This document shows positions 7,717 to 17,947 of a DNA stretch of 64,000 nt, piece after piece. The notes beneath the pieces were generated by a model, which was not told the origin of the DNA, did not search any database, and saw only the letters and a program-made list of their open reading frames with translations. The position numbers and the translations under genes are program-made. This DNA comes from Lelliottia wanjuensis. GTDB lineage: Bacteria; Pseudomonadota; Gammaproteobacteria; Enterobacterales; Enterobacteriaceae. The stretch is from NCBI RefSeq assembly GCF_030238365.1, contig NZ_JASSOT010000050.1, positions 56,985-120,984 on the forward strand. The letters are read 5' to 3'. Each line of letters starts with the position of its first letter. Within the stretch, counting starts at the first letter, position 1.

Positions 7717-8478
7717 ATGGAAAAAAGTACACATTTTGTCGTCCAGTGTGTCGAAAAAAACAGGCTCGATGCTGGCATCGATTTTGTCATTCAACCTATT
7801 TTCGATCTCTCGCGCTTCGTCTGTATTGGCGGCGAAGTGCTGGTGCGCGGCACCCACCGGCGCAATATCGTGCCGCCGAATCTGTTTATCAGCCAACTGG
7901 AAGAGACGGGCGGAATATTGCCGATGGGCGACTACGTCATGGCGCAGGCGTTTAAATTTATCGCCCGCCAGCCGCAGGCACTGCGCGAGTATCAGCTGTT
8001 TACTCTCAATATTTCGCAGGTGCAGTTGAACGACGCCGGTTTCGCGGCACGTGCCATTCATCTGATGCAACAAAATCACCTCTCGCCACGACATTTCATT
8101 TTCGAAATTACCGACAGCGTTGATTGCCCTGACGATGCGGTCAGGCAAAACCTTGCGCAGCTCAGTGAGGCCGGAATTCATCTTGCCTGGGATGGGATTG
8201 ATGGCCTGGATACGCTAAAAGCCCGGCTCGCCGTCTGGTCGACGGACTATATTAAGCTCGACAGAAGTTGCCTGGCGGCGGCGAATATCGATCACACGTT
8301 TTTGCTGCTGGATTACATCAATGAGCTCGATATCGACGTGATTATCGAAGGCGTTGAAAACTATACCCATGTCTCCACTATGCTGCGCCACGGGGTGAAA
8401 TATGGACAAGGTTTTCTCTTCTCTCGCCCTCTTAGCAAAGAGCATTTCCACCAGGAATATATGCAGCCCGAGCATTAA
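7717..8478 (+). CDS. Stand-alone EAL-domain protein, catalytic loop degenerate
   Basis: This 253-residue protein is little more than one EAL domain, with no membrane segment. It keeps several phosphodiesterase positions: GEVLVRG for the ExLxR motif, the Asn in LNISQ, FEIT, KLD, EGVE and GQGFLF. The DDFGTG loop is replaced by WDGIDG, so the second metal-binding Asp and the loop-6 glycine pattern are lost. It may therefore bind cyclic-di-GMP without cleaving it, or act through protein contacts, as reported for degenerate EAL regulators such as YdiV/RflP, which act on flagellar gene expression. The ATG at 7717 has GAGG five bases upstream; an in-frame-unrelated ATG at 7700 is not used. It lies 90 bases after the cyclase gene. 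Confidence 0.82.
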   Translation: MEKSTHFVVQCVEKNRLDAGIDFVIQPIFDLSRFVCIGGEVLVRGTHRRNIVPPNLFISQLEETGGILPMGDYVMAQAFKFIARQPQALREYQLFTLNISQVQLNDAGFAARAIHLMQQNHLSPRHFIFEITDSVDCPDDAVRQNLAQLSEAGIHLAWDGIDGLDTLKARLAVWSTDYIKLDRSCLAAANIDHTFLLLDYINELDIDVIIEGVENYTHVSTMLRHGVKYGQGFLFSRPLSKEHFHQEYMQPEH

Positions 8479-8510
8479 CAGACTGCCACGCGTATAAGAA
8501 AAATAACCCC

Positions 8511-10055
8511 ATGTATCAGCAATATATTCTCAGAACAAAAAAGAACAGGGTTATCGCCTCGTGTCTGACCTTTCTGCTGACGTTAATGGTGACGGCGTCT
8601 CTGGCGCTGATCGCCATGCAGAACAATAACAAAAAAAATATCGAGGACGAGGCGAACTATTTACAGCATATTCTGGACGGTTTTTTAAACGATGCTCATT
8701 CTGCCACGCAGCAGGCCGCGGGTCTGGTCGGGAAAGTGTGCGATTTCACGGTGGAAAAACAGCTCAATATGATCCCCGGCCGGTATATGCACATTTACTC
8801 GATTAACGTCGTGAAAGATAACCATATTGATTGTTCGTCGTTGCTGGCAAATAAACATGTCGACGTCCGGGATATTCTTCGCAGCGGGAAACAAATCTGG
8901 ATGTCGCCTTCGGTGAGCGCAAAGGATATCAAGGTGATCGCCTTTAAAACGGCTCTGCCGCAGGGGGATGTGTACGTCGCCTCCGATATCCGCTTTCTGC
9001 TGGAAGTGATGCGCAGCAGTTCGGCGGGGAGAAAGCTGGCGCTGGAGGTGTCTGGCAAAACCCTCACCGCGGCGGGCCTGTCAGACCTTCCGCTCAGCTC
9101 GCCGCATTTTAGCCGTTACACGCTCTTTCCCGCCCATTCCCCGCTTTATACCCTGGCATGGGAAGAGCCACGGCTGGATGAGGCGGTGAAAGCCATGGCG
9201 AAATCCTGGCTCTCCATCGGTTTTATCCTCGCAATGTCGTTCATTATGGCGACCGTCGTCTGGCTGCTGGCCACCCGTCGTCACTCGCTCTACACCCAGC
9301 TGGCGCACGCGATTCGACAGCGTCAGATCCACCCGCACTATCAGCCGCTGATTTGCGCGCGCACCAATGTCGTCTCCGGGGCGGAGATCCTCGCCCGCTG
9401 GCATCATGACGAGCTGGGGTTTGTGCCACCGGACGTGTTTATTCCGGTGGCGGAGCGCACGGCGCTGATTATCGAACTGACGCAGAGTCTGCTTGAGCAG
9501 GTGGTAGATGATTTACAGCAGGGTATCGTCGCCCTTAAACCGGGTTTTAATCTGAATCTGAATCTCAATATCAGCTACAGCCATCTGGCGGACGACGGAT
9601 TCGAGGTGTTTGTCGATAACTGGGCACCGGTGTTTGCCGCTCTCGGCGTGACGTTGGTGTTTGAAATTACCGAGCGCGAAAACATTGATATCAGCGAGGC
9701 GATGGCGCACAAGATTACACACATCAAAACGCGCGGGATCAAAATCGCCCTGGATGATTTTGGCACCGGGTTTTCCAACCTGGCGTTTATTTCTAACCTC
9801 CGCCCCGACAGCATCAAAATCGACCGCATGTTTGTCCGGCAAATCTCTCGGGATGTGGCGACGCCGCTGATCGACTGCGTGATTGATATGGCGAAAAGGA
9901 TGAACATTCTCACTACCGCAGAGGGCGTGGAGTATGACTATCAGGTGGCGTATCTGAAGGCGAATCAGATCGACTGTCTGCAGGGGTATTACTTTTCAAA
10001 ACCGCTCGCGTTTGGCGATTTCGCGGCGTTTTTGCGAAATTACGCGGTGGGATAA
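8511..10055 (+). CDS. CSS-motif EAL cyclic-di-GMP phosphodiesterase
   Basis: Predicted membrane phosphodiesterase that cleaves cyclic-di-GMP to pGpG. At 514 residues it has the CSS layout: transmembrane helix about 14-36, periplasmic CSS domain with the Cys-Ser-Ser motif (HIDCSSLL, near residue 105), second transmembrane helix about 232-252, and C-terminal EAL domain. Catalytic motifs are intact (EILAR, LNLNIS, FEITE, DDFGTGFS, KIDRMF, EGVE, QGYYFSKP). It belongs to the PdeC/YjcC family. E. coli pdeC also lies near ssb, but there it reads the opposite way relative to ssb and the N-terminal half is dissimilar, so it is probably a paralogue rather than the orthologue. It starts 32 bases after the stand-alone EAL gene and ends at a terminator shared with ssb. 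Confidence 0.87.
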   Translation: MYQQYILRTKKNRVIASCLTFLLTLMVTASLALIAMQNNNKKNIEDEANYLQHILDGFLNDAHSATQQAAGLVGKVCDFTVEKQLNMIPGRYMHIYSINVVKDNHIDCSSLLANKHVDVRDILRSGKQIWMSPSVSAKDIKVIAFKTALPQGDVYVASDIRFLLEVMRSSSAGRKLALEVSGKTLTAAGLSDLPLSSPHFSRYTLFPAHSPLYTLAWEEPRLDEAVKAMAKSWLSIGFILAMSFIMATVVWLLATRRHSLYTQLAHAIRQRQIHPHYQPLICARTNVVSGAEILARWHHDELGFVPPDVFIPVAERTALIIELTQSLLEQVVDDLQQGIVALKPGFNLNLNLNISYSHLADDGFEVFVDNWAPVFAALGVTLVFEITERENIDISEAMAHKITHIKTRGIKIALDDFGTGFSNLAFISNLRPDSIKIDRMFVRQISRDVATPLIDCVIDMAKRMNILTTAEGVEYDYQVAYLKANQIDCLQGYYFSKPLAFGDFAAFLRNYAVG

Positions 10056-10056
10056 A

Positions 10057-10082
10057 ACAAAAAGCCCCGAGAGGGGCTTTTG
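10057..10082. terminator. Bidirectional intrinsic terminator
   Basis: AAAGCCCC, a short loop and GGGGCTTTT form a stem flanked by an A-run and a T-run. It sits between the converging phosphodiesterase gene and ssb. Confidence 0.8.
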
Positions 10083-10093
10083 CATTGTTGGTT

Positions 10094-10125
10094 GCCGGGT
10101 GGCGGCTTCGCCTTACCCGGCCTAC
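10094..10125. repeat. REP element
   Basis: Single REP-type palindrome (GCCGGGTGGCGG, then CCTTACCCGGCCTAC) just downstream of ssb, between converging genes. The same unit recurs through the window. Confidence 0.8.
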
Positions 10126-10171
10126 AAAACCACACACAATGCGGTGTTGTAGACCCGTGGGCAAAACCACA

Positions 10172-10705
10172 TCAGAACGGGATATCGTCGTCGAAATCCA
10201 TTGGTGGTTCGTTAGACGGTGCCGGAGCGGACTGCTGCTGCGGACGAGACTGCGCGCCGCCGCTGAACTGGTTGCCGCCCTGAGGCTGCTGAGGCTGGCC
10301 CCAGCTACCCTGCTGCTGCTGACCGCCGCCTGCTGGCGCACCTGCACCACCACCCTGACGGCCACCCAGCATCTGCATGGTGCCGCCAACGTTCACTACC
10401 ACTTCGGTGGTGTACTTCTCTGCACCGGCCTGGTCGGTCCATTTACGGGTACGAAGCTGACCTTCGATATACACCTGAGAACCTTTACGCAGATATTCAC
10501 CGGCCACTTCTGCCAGTTTGCCGAACAGCACAACGCGGTGCCATTCAGTCTGCTCTTTCATCTCACCGGTCGCTTTATCACGCCAGGATTCGGAAGTAGC
10601 CAGCGTAATGTTGGCAACTGCGCCACCACTCGGCATGTAGCGTACTTCCGGGTCCTGGCCCAGATTACCGACGAGAATCACCTTGTTTACGCCTCTGCTG
10701 GCCAT
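10172..10705 (-). CDS. ssb: Single-stranded DNA-binding protein SSB
   Basis: Coats single-stranded DNA and recruits replication and repair proteins. The 177-residue protein has the N-terminal OB-fold (about 1-112, beginning [21 protein letters not shown]), a Gly/Gln/Pro-rich disordered linker (about 113-165), and the acidic tip MDFDDDIPF that binds partner proteins. It is divergent from uvrA, as in E. coli, with a LexA site between them. The length matches the enterobacterial protein, and the ATG is preceded by a good ribosome site (AGGAGA in CAGGAGACACG). Confidence 0.98.
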   Translation of the reverse strand: MASRGVNKVILVGNLGQDPEVRYMPSGGAVANITLATSESWRDKATGEMKEQTEWHRVVLFGKLAEVAGEYLRKGSQVYIEGQLRTRKWTDQAGAEKYTTEVVVNVGGTMQMLGGRQGGGAGAPAGGGQQQQGSWGQPQQPQGGNQFSGGAQSRPQQQSAPAPSNEPPMDFDDDIPF

Positions 10706-10853
10706 GATCGTGTCTCCTGAATACGTTTCTTAATAGTGTAAGCGCGCGAGTGTACCATTTCCACGTCACATTTTGATAGCTGCGACAGTGATTCCACAGA
10801 ACTCGCACTCACTAAACATTGTTGCACATTAAATCAGAAGCTGCATTCCAATA

Positions 10854-10869
10854 CTGTATATTCAAACAG
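10854..10869. promoter_or_regulatory. LexA (SOS) box between ssb and uvrA
   Basis: CTGTATATTCAAACAG fits CTGT-N8-ACAG exactly. It lies in the ssb-uvrA divergent region 83 bases before uvrA, where E. coli carries the SOS box controlling uvrA and one ssb promoter. Confidence 0.9.
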
Positions 10870-10951
10870 GTCAGATTGTGTCATAATTAGCCGTTTCTGC
10901 CGTTTGTCCTTCAAACAAACCAGGCATCCGAGTCTCTACCGGGAAAGGTGA

Positions 10952-13780
10952 ATGGATAAGATCGAAGTACGGGGCGCCCGCACCCATAATCTCAAGAATA
11001 TCAACCTCATAATCCCTCGCGACAAGCTGATTGTCGTGACCGGGCTATCGGGTTCTGGCAAGTCATCACTGGCTTTCGACACCTTGTATGCCGAAGGACA
11101 GCGTCGCTACGTTGAATCGCTCTCCGCTTACGCGCGTCAGTTTCTGTCGCTGATGGAAAAACCGGACGTCGACCATATCGAAGGGTTGTCGCCGGCGATC
11201 TCCATCGAACAGAAATCTACGTCGCATAACCCGCGTTCCACGGTCGGTACCATTACCGAAATTCATGACTATCTGCGTCTGCTGTTTGCCCGCGTGGGCG
11301 AGCCGCGCTGCCCGGATCATGACGTGCCGCTGGCCGCGCAAACCGTCAGTCAGATGGTGGATAACGTGCTGGCGCAGCCAGAGGGCAAACGCCTGATGCT
11401 GCTGGCCCCGATCATCAAAGATCGTAAAGGTGAGCACACGAAAACGCTGGAAAACCTGGCAAGCCAGGGCTACATCCGCGCCCGTATCGACGGGGAAGTG
11501 TGTGACCTGTCCGATCCGCCGAAGCTGGAGCTGCAAAAGAAACACACCATTGAAGTGGTGATTGACCGCTTCAAGGTGCGCGACGATATGACGCAGCGTC
11601 TGGCCGAGTCGTTCGAAACGGCGCTGGAACTCTCCGGCGGCTCAGCGATTGTCGCTGACATGGACGATGCGAAAGCCGAAGAGCTGCTCTTCTCCGCGAA
11701 CTTTGCCTGCCCGATTTGTGGGTACAGCATGCGCGAGCTGGAACCACGTCTGTTCTCGTTCAACAACCCGGCGGGCGCGTGCCCAACCTGTGATGGCCTG
11801 GGTGTGCAGCAATATTTCGATCCGGATCGCATCATCCAGAACCCGGAGCTCTCCCTGGCCGGTGGCGCGATTCGCGGCTGGGATCGCCGCAATTTCTACT
11901 ACTTCCAGATGCTGAAATCGCTGGCCGAACACTACAAGTTCGACGTCGAAGCGCCGTGGGCGAGCTTGAGCCCGAACGTTCATAAAGTGGTGCTGTCGGG
12001 TTCCGGCAAAGAGAACATCGAGTTCAAATACATGAACGATCGCGGTGACACCTCCGTGCGCCGCCATCCGTTCGAAGGCGTGCTGCACAATATGGAGCGC
12101 CGCTACAAAGAGACCGAATCCAGCGCGGTGCGCGAGGAGCTGGCGAAGTTCATCAGCAACCGCTCGTGTACCACCTGTGAAGGGACGCGTCTGCGTCGCG
12201 AGGCGCGTCATGTGTTCGTTGAAAACACCGCGCTGCCGACCATCTCTGACATGAGCATTGGTCACGCGATGGACTTCTTCACCAACCTGAAGCTCTCCGG
12301 CCAGCGCGCGCAGATTGCCGAAAAAGTGCTGAAAGAGATCGGCGATCGCCTGAAATTCCTCGTGAACGTCGGTCTGAACTATCTGTCACTTTCTCGCTCC
12401 GCAGAGACGCTCTCCGGCGGCGAAGCGCAGCGTATCCGTCTGGCGAGCCAGATTGGTGCCGGTTTGGTCGGCGTGATGTACGTGCTGGATGAGCCGTCCA
12501 TCGGCTTGCACCAGCGCGATAACGAGCGTCTGCTCGGCACGCTGATCCACCTGCGTAACCTCGGCAACACGGTGATTGTGGTTGAGCACGACGAAGATGC
12601 GATCCGCGCCGCAGACCATGTGATCGACATCGGTCCTGGCGCGGGTGTCCATGGCGGACAGGTGGTGGCGGAAGGGACGCTGGCCGACATCATGGCCGTT
12701 CCGGAGTCCCTGACCGGCCAGTTCATGAGCGGTAAGCGCAAAATTAATGTGCCGAAACAGCGTGTTGCAGCGAATCCTGAGAAAGTGCTGAAGCTGACGG
12801 GCGCACGCGGCAACAACCTGAAGGACGTCACGCTGACGCTGCCTGTCGGGCTGTTCACCTGCGTCACCGGCGTGTCAGGTTCCGGTAAATCGACGCTGAT
12901 TAACGATACCTTGTTCCCGATTGCCCAGACCCAGCTGAACGGTGCGACGCTGGCTGAGCCTGCGCCGTATCGCGACATTCAGGGTCTGGAGCATTTCGAT
13001 AAAGTGATCGATATCGACCAGAGCCCGATTGGCCGTACACCGCGCTCGAACCCGGCGACCTATACTGGCGTGTTTACGCCCGTACGTGAACTGTTCGCCG
13101 GTGTTCCTGAATCACGCTCACGCGGCTATACGCCTGGACGTTTCAGCTTTAACGTTCGCGGCGGCCGCTGTGAAGCCTGTCAGGGCGACGGCGTGATCAA
13201 AGTCGAGATGCACTTCCTGCCGGATATCTACGTGCCGTGCGACCAGTGCAAAGGCAAACGCTATAACCGCGAAACGCTGGAAATTAAGTACAAAGGCAAG
13301 ACTATCCACGAAGTGCTGGATATGACCATTGAAGAGGCCCGTGAGTTCTTCGATGCCGTACCTGCGCTGGCGCGTAAGCTGCAAACGCTGATGGATGTGG
13401 GTCTGACCTATATTCGTCTCGGCCAGTCAGCGACGACGCTCTCCGGCGGTGAAGCGCAGCGCGTGAAGCTGGCGCGTGAGCTGTCGAAACGCGGCACCGG
13501 TCAGACGCTGTATATTCTGGATGAGCCAACCACCGGTCTGCACTTTGCGGATATCCAGCAGTTGCTTGAAGTGCTGCATCAGCTGCGCGATCAGGGCAAC
13601 ACCATTGTGGTCATTGAGCACAACCTGGACGTCATCAAAACCGCAGACTGGATTGTGGATCTCGGTCCGGAAGGCGGCAGCGGCGGCGGTGAAATCCTCG
13701 TCTCGGGTACGCCAGAGACAGTGGCAGAGTGCGAAGCTTCGCACACCGCGCGCTTCCTGAAACCGTTGCTCGAGTCTTAA
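10952..13780 (+). CDS. uvrA: Excinuclease ABC subunit A
   Basis: DNA damage sensor of nucleotide excision repair; a UvrA dimer loads UvrB at lesions. The 942-residue protein (two more than E. coli) has two ABC ATPase halves, each with a Walker A (GLSGSGKSS near residue 31, GVSGSGKST near 640) and an LSGGE signature (near 488 and 831). It also has two CxxC zinc modules ([11 protein letters not shown]...CPTC near 253-280 and CEACQGDGV...CDQC near 740-767). It is SOS-regulated through the upstream LexA box. The stop codon overlaps the end of yjbR, which converges on it (shared bases 13777-13780). Confidence 0.98.
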   Translation: MDKIEVRGARTHNLKNINLIIPRDKLIVVTGLSGSGKSSLAFDTLYAEGQRRYVESLSAYARQFLSLMEKPDVDHIEGLSPAISIEQKSTSHNPRSTVGTITEIHDYLRLLFARVGEPRCPDHDVPLAAQTVSQMVDNVLAQPEGKRLMLLAPIIKDRKGEHTKTLENLASQGYIRARIDGEVCDLSDPPKLELQKKHTIEVVIDRFKVRDDMTQRLAESFETALELSGGSAIVADMDDAKAEELLFSANFACPICGYSMRELEPRLFSFNNPAGACPTCDGLGVQQYFDPDRIIQNPELSLAGGAIRGWDRRNFYYFQMLKSLAEHYKFDVEAPWASLSPNVHKVVLSGSGKENIEFKYMNDRGDTSVRRHPFEGVLHNMERRYKETESSAVREELAKFISNRSCTTCEGTRLRREARHVFVENTALPTISDMSIGHAMDFFTNLKLSGQRAQIAEKVLKEIGDRLKFLVNVGLNYLSLSRSAETLSGGEAQRIRLASQIGAGLVGVMYVLDEPSIGLHQRDNERLLGTLIHLRNLGNTVIVVEHDEDAIRAADHVIDIGPGAGVHGGQVVAEGTLADIMAVPESLTGQFMSGKRKINVPKQRVAANPEKVLKLTGARGNNLKDVTLTLPVGLFTCVTGVSGSGKSTLINDTLFPIAQTQLNGATLAEPAPYRDIQGLEHFDKVIDIDQSPIGRTPRSNPATYTGVFTPVRELFAGVPESRSRGYTPGRFSFNVRGGRCEACQGDGVIKVEMHFLPDIYVPCDQCKGKRYNRETLEIKYKGKTIHEVLDMTIEEAREFFDAVPALARKLQTLMDVGLTYIRLGQSATTLSGGEAQRVKLARELSKRGTGQTLYILDEPTTGLHFADIQQLLEVLHQLRDQGNTIVVIEHNLDVIKTADWIVDLGPEGGSGGGEILVSGTPETVAECEASHTARFLKPLLES

Positions 13781-14130
13781 ACGGAAAGCTGCTGTCGGGT
13801 ATTTTCCGGCAGCAGCTCAAAAGCCTGCTTGTAAGAGGCATCGACTAAATAGTAAATCTGCGAATCCGGCAGCGAGCCGTCGAGATAGACGGTGCTCCAG
13901 TGCGCTTTATTCAGATGCTTGCTCGGTCGCACATCGCTGTGCTGCTGACGCAGTAAATCCGCCAGTTCCGGACTGGTTTTTAACGATGCCGCCGGACGCC
14001 CTTCGACCTCTTTCACCATCGCAAACAGCACGTCTGCCACCTTGATCTGCGTGGCTTTCCAGTCGCTGTGGACACTTTGCCCCGCGCCCGGTTTATTCAT
14101 GCAGTACTGAAGTATCTCCGAAATTGTCAT
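13777..14130 (-). CDS. yjbR: MmcQ/YjbR family protein
   Basis: A 117-residue small cytosolic protein of the MmcQ/YjbR (double-wing DNA-binding-like fold) family; biochemical role unknown. Visible family features are the start [27 protein letters not shown] and the [20 protein letters not shown] stretch. It converges on uvrA with overlapping stop codons, as in E. coli. In E. coli yjbQ lies between yjbR and aphA; no yjbQ is present here, only a ~117-base gap. Confidence 0.92.
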   Translation of the reverse strand: MTISEILQYCMNKPGAGQSVHSDWKATQIKVADVLFAMVKEVEGRPAASLKTSPELADLLRQQHSDVRPSKHLNKAHWSTVYLDGSLPDSQIYYLVDASYKQAFELLPENTRQQLSV

Positions 14131-14247
14131 CTTTGCTCCCCTGTAAATGGGTTGAGTGCGACCTGAGGACCTGCCCCTTTAAGTGTGCAGCAAGACGACA
14201 AAAGGTAAACCCGGCCAGGCCTGATTTGTTCAAAAAATCATCGCACG

Positions 14248-14961
14248 TCAGTATTCCGAATTAACAATCACCTCTTCACCGAAGGATCCGGCCATCGGCA
14301 GCGGACGATAGGTCGAGTTGGAGGCGCGCAGAACGCGGATGCCACGAGCACCGACTTCGCGAGCGGCAGAGATATCGTTATCCGAATCGCCGTAGAATAC
14401 TTTGATGTTTTTCTGCTCCAGCCACTGGGTTTTGGTGTTTTGCCCGTGCTTGTCCCCGGCAAAGATCACCGGATTCATGTTGGCCGCCGGAATCGAAAAA
14501 TCGCCCTGCAGGGTTTTGCTGACGGTTTCAGTTTTGGTCTGGCTACGACCGGTGACGAAATAGATGCTGTCGCCGCGTTTGACGTGCATCGCAATCAACG
14601 CGCGACCCACCTCTTTCGGGATACTGAACTCATCCCAGCCGTTGTTCATTTTTTCCCAGAATTCCGGGTTTTTCAGGTACTCCTCGCTATCCGGCGACCA
14701 GGTTTTTTTGCCGCGCCAGAAGCCAGGGCTGGAAAAGAGGACGGTATCGTCGATATCAAAACCGACAGCCATTGGCGCGCGGCCCATCAGGCTATTTTCG
14801 ATTTGCGCCACGGAGACCCAGTGAATGGGGGCTTGTTCAGCCAGAATGGCGGCGGTGGTTCCGGTGTAGACCGGCGTTGGCGCGGAAGCTCTTGCACCGA
14901 CTGCACTATTAAGCGAGAACAATAAGCAGGCGGCGCTGAGCGCCAGTGTGATCTTGCGCAT
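14248..14961 (-). CDS. aphA: Class B acid phosphatase AphA
   Basis: Periplasmic, magnesium-dependent nonspecific phosphatase and phosphotransferase of the HAD superfamily. It has 237 residues with a signal peptide (cleavage likely near GARA/SAPT). The catalytic motif [11 protein letters not shown] contains the nucleophile Asp, TGRSQTKT provides motif II, and [11 protein letters not shown] the metal-binding motif IV. The length matches the E. coli enzyme (237). Monocistronic: it lies ~117 bases after yjbR, and a BIME array separates it from tyrB. Confidence 0.96.
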   Translation of the reverse strand: MRKITLALSAACLLFSLNSAVGARASAPTPVYTGTTAAILAEQAPIHWVSVAQIENSLMGRAPMAVGFDIDDTVLFSSPGFWRGKKTWSPDSEEYLKNPEFWEKMNNGWDEFSIPKEVGRALIAMHVKRGDSIYFVTGRSQTKTETVSKTLQGDFSIPAANMNPVIFAGDKHGQNTKTQWLEQKNIKVFYGDSDNDISAAREVGARGIRVLRASNSTYRPLPMAGSFGEEVIVNSEY

Positions 14962-15111
14962 GTATTCCCCTGAATATTCAGTTTGTTATCGTTTTAAATT
15001 GAGCGAATGGTCAAAAATCTACCAGACCTTAACCCCTGAGCCAGGTGAAGGGAAGGAAATTTTTGAGATTATCCCTGGTAAAGGGAGGGATATCACAAAG
15101 CGTGAGGATGA

Positions 15112-15487
15112 AAAAAGCCGGGTGGCGGCTGCGCCTTACCCGGCCTACGTTCAGGTTTTGTAGGCCCGGTAAGCGCAGCGCCACCGGGCAATTCAGGCTC
15201 CGGTGCCGATAAAAAGCCGGGTGGCGGCTACGCCTTACCCGGCCTACGTTCGGGTTTTGTAGGCCCGGTAAGCGCAGCGCCACCGGGCAATTCCGGCACC
15301 GATGCCGATAAAAAGCCGGGTGGCGGCTACGCCTTACCCGGCCTACGTTCGGGTTTTGTAGGCCCGGTAAGCGCAGCGCCACCGGACAATTCCGGCGCCG
15401 ATGCCGATAAAAAGCCGGGTGGCGGCTGCGCCTTACCCGGCCTACGTTCGGGTTTTGTAGGCCCGGTAAGCGCAGCGCCACCGGGCG
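15112..15487. repeat. BIME array: four tandem 99 bp REP-pair units
   Basis: AAAAAGCCGGGTGGCGGCT starts at about 15112, 15211, 15310 and 15409, an exact 99-base period. Each unit holds a REP facing one way (GGTGGCGGCT..ACCCGGCCTAC), a spacer with GTTCGGGTTTTG, and an inverted REP (AGGCCCGGTAAGCGCAGCGCC), followed by a spacer with TTCCGGCACCGATGCCGAT-like sequence. Units differ at only a few positions. The array sits between aphA and tyrB, both on the minus strand. Because 99 is a multiple of three it creates a spurious repeating open frame. Confidence 0.93.
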
Positions 15488-15523
15488 CTAAACCGCGCGG
15501 ATGCCAATGATGTGAGTAAGTGC

Positions 15524-16717
15524 TTACATCACAGCCGCAAACGCCTGCGCCACGCGCTGGACGTTGTGTGCGTTCAGGCCCGCGACGCACATGCGGCCGC
15601 TGGCGATCAGGTAAACGCCGAACTCTTCGCGAAGACGATCGACCTGCTGTGCGCTCAGCCCGGTATAGCTAAACATCCCGCGCTGCTTGAGCAGATAATC
15701 GAAGTTATGCTCCGGTAATGCGCTTTTCAGGGCATTCACCAGCTCCTGACGCATCGCCAGAATACGCTTACGCATCCCTTCCACTTCGGCGAGCCAGGTC
15801 GCTTTCAGCTCGTCGTCGCCCAGAACCGTCGCCACCACCTGCGCACCGAACGCTGGCGGGCTGGAGTAGATGCGGCGAACCGTCGCTTTCAACTGGCCCA
15901 GTACGCGCCCGGCTGCATCTGCGTCTTCACAGACAATCGACAACCCGCCGACGCGCTCGCCGTACAGAGAGAAAATTTTCGAGAAGGAGTTGCTGACCAG
16001 AGCTGGCAGCCCGGCGCTGGCAATCGCGCGGATCGCGTAGGCGTCCTCTTCCATGCCCGCGCCAAAGCCCTGATAGGCGATGTCGAGGAACGGGATCAGA
16101 TGGCGCGCTTTCAGAACTTCAATAACCGCATCCCACTGGCTGTTGGTCAGGTCCGAGCCGGTCGGGTTGTGACAGCACGGATGCAGCAGCACGATGCTGC
16201 GCTCCGGCAGAGTATTCAGTTTTTCCAGCAACGCCTCGACGCGCACGCCTTTGGTGTCGTTGTCGAACCACGGATAGGTGCTGACGGCAAAGCCTGCGCC
16301 TTCAAAAATCGCGACGTGGTTTTCCCAGGTCGGATCGCTGACCCACACACCAGAATCGGGGAAATATTTTTTCAGGAAGTCCGCGCCCACTTTCAGCGCA
16401 CCGGAACCGCCCAGGGTCTGGATCGTCGCCACGCGTTTTTGCGTTAACACCGGGTGATCGGCCCCAAACAGCAACGGAGCGATGGTGTTGCGATAGGTAT
16501 TCAGCCCTTCCATCGGCAGATAGAGCGACGCGCCGTGCGGCACCGCGTTCAGGCGCGCTTCGGCTTCGGCCACCGCCTGCAGCTGAGGAATAATGCCGTC
16601 TTCGTTGTAGTAAAGGCCGATGCTGAGGTTCACTTTGTCGCTGCGTGAATCTTCTTTGAAACGCTCCATTAAGGAGAGGATGGGGTCGCCGGCGTAGGCG
16701 TCAACTTTCTGGAACAC
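15524..16717 (-). CDS. tyrB: Aromatic amino acid aminotransferase TyrB
   Basis: PLP-dependent transaminase for the last step of tyrosine and phenylalanine synthesis, also acting on leucine and aspartate keto acids. The protein is 397 residues, as in E. coli. The frame extends upstream, but the start is best placed at GTG 16717: it gives the family N-terminus (M/V)[12 protein letters not shown] and has GGAG nine bases upstream. The PLP lysine is in [18 protein letters not shown] and the cofactor aspartate in [10 protein letters not shown] are present. It is monocistronic, preceded by the alr terminator. E. coli tyrB is repressed through TyrR; I could not define a clear TyrR box here. Confidence 0.96.
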   Translation of the reverse strand: MFQKVDAYAGDPILSLMERFKEDSRSDKVNLSIGLYYNEDGIIPQLQAVAEAEARLNAVPHGASLYLPMEGLNTYRNTIAPLLFGADHPVLTQKRVATIQTLGGSGALKVGADFLKKYFPDSGVWVSDPTWENHVAIFEGAGFAVSTYPWFDNDTKGVRVEALLEKLNTLPERSIVLLHPCCHNPTGSDLTNSQWDAVIEVLKARHLIPFLDIAYQGFGAGMEEDAYAIRAIASAGLPALVSNSFSKIFSLYGERVGGLSIVCEDADAAGRVLGQLKATVRRIYSSPPAFGAQVVATVLGDDELKATWLAEVEGMRKRILAMRQELVNALKSALPEHNFDYLLKQRGMFSYTGLSAQQVDRLREEFGVYLIASGRMCVAGLNAHNVQRVAQAFAAVM

Positions 16718-16804
16718 GCGATGTATCTCCGGATTTCTGTCAGGCAGGGATTTCAACAATAAACCGGAAGCGCGGGAAGATCGAGAGGATGTTAATAAAG
16801 AGAT

Positions 16805-16829
16805 AAATGCCGGGCAATACCCGGCATTT
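16805..16829 (-). terminator. Intrinsic terminator after alr
   Basis: AAATGCCGGG and CCCGGCATTT form a stem directly downstream of alr on the minus strand, followed by a short T-containing tract (ATCTCTTT). Confidence 0.75.
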
Positions 16830-16837
16830 AATGAGAC

Positions 16838-17917
16838 TTAATCGACGTATTTCATCGCCACCCGCGACGTCAGGCGTGTGATAAGTTCGTAAGCACTCAC
16901 TTTCGTGATTTCAGCAATGCGCTCAACGGGCAGACCTTCGCCCCACATCACCACCGGGTCACCGGCTTTATCATCGGCATCCGGTCCGAGATCGACGCAA
17001 ACCATATCCATCGCCACGCGGCCGACAATCTTCACTTCACGACCGTTGACCAGCACCGGTGTGCCGGACGGTGCCGCGCGCGGATAGCCGTCGCCGTAGC
17101 CCATCGCCACCACGCCCAGACGCGTATCGCACTCGCTCACCCAGGTGCCGCCGTACCCGACCGGTTCAGCCGCTTTGTGCTCGCGCACGGCGATCAGGCT
17201 GGAGACCAGGGACATCACCGGCTGGAAGCCAAAGTCCGGGCCCCAGGGTTTGCCTTCCAGCGGCGATACGCCGTAAAGAATAATGCCCGGACGCGCCCAG
17301 TCGAAGTGCGACTGTGGCCAGAGCAAAATGCCGCCGGACGCCGCAATGGAGCGCATTCCCGGTTTGCCTTCGCAGAATGTGTTGAAGATATCGAGCTGCT
17401 GCTCCGTTGCGCCGCACTCTGGTTCATCGGCACGCGCAAAGTGGCTGACGATGTTCACCGGCTGACGCACGTTTTTGCACTGGCTCAGGCGCTGATAAAA
17501 GGCCTCTGCCTGCTCCGGACGCACGCCCAGACGGTGCATGCCGGTGTCGAGTTTCATCCACACGGTGACCGGCTCGCTCAGCGTGGCGGTTTCCAGTGCG
17601 GCTAACTGCTCTTCGTTATGCACCGCGGTGTGCAGATGCTGGTCGGCAATGGTCGTCAGATCGGCGGCTTCGAAAAAGCCTTCGAGTAACAGAATCGGCT
17701 GGGTGATACCGCCCGCGCGCAGGCGCAGGGCTTCTTCGAGACGGGCGACGCCAAAGGCATCGGCATCAGGGAGCGTTCGCGCGGTCTCAAGAAGACCGTG
17801 TCCGTAAGCGTTCGCTTTCACGACTGCAACGAGCTTGCTGGCGGGCGCCAGTTCACGCAGACGTTGCAGGTTGTGTCGCAGAGCGCGGCGGTTAATGACT
17901 ACAGTTGCCGCTTGCAT
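16838..17917 (-). CDS. alr: Biosynthetic alanine racemase
   Basis: Converts L-alanine to D-alanine for peptidoglycan precursors. It has 359 residues with an N-terminal TIM barrel carrying the PLP lysine in [11 protein letters not shown] (Lys34) and a C-terminal beta domain with the catalytic tyrosine in [10 protein letters not shown]. The neighbourhood (dnaB upstream, tyrB downstream) matches the chromosomal constitutive alr of E. coli rather than the catabolic dadX. An ERIC element separates it from dnaB, and it has its own terminator. Confidence 0.97.
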   Translation of the reverse strand: MQAATVVINRRALRHNLQRLRELAPASKLVAVVKANAYGHGLLETARTLPDADAFGVARLEEALRLRAGGITQPILLLEGFFEAADLTTIADQHLHTAVHNEEQLAALETATLSEPVTVWMKLDTGMHRLGVRPEQAEAFYQRLSQCKNVRQPVNIVSHFARADEPECGATEQQLDIFNTFCEGKPGMRSIAASGGILLWPQSHFDWARPGIILYGVSPLEGKPWGPDFGFQPVMSLVSSLIAVREHKAAEPVGYGGTWVSECDTRLGVVAMGYGDGYPRAAPSGTPVLVNGREVKIVGRVAMDMVCVDLGPDADDKAGDPVVMWGEGLPVERIAEITKVSAYELITRLTSRVAMKYVD

Positions 17918-17947
17918 TTGAATTTGAAATCCTTGCCGTTAAGAAAG

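Noticed and set aside
8511..10055. Calling this gene pdeC (yjcC)
   Set aside because: It shares the CSS-EAL architecture and lies near ssb, but orientation relative to ssb differs from E. coli and the N-terminal half is not similar, so no symbol is given.
15029..15481. 150-codon minus-strand frame coding a 33-residue repeat
   Set aside because: Created by the 99-base BIME period being divisible by three; not a protein-coding gene.
15112..15487. Possible CRISPR array
   Set aside because: Repeats and spacers are both conserved between units and contain inverted REP palindromes, so these are tandem BIMEs.
16718..16804. TyrR box upstream of tyrB
   Set aside because: No stretch matched the TGTAAA-N6-TTTACA pattern well enough.
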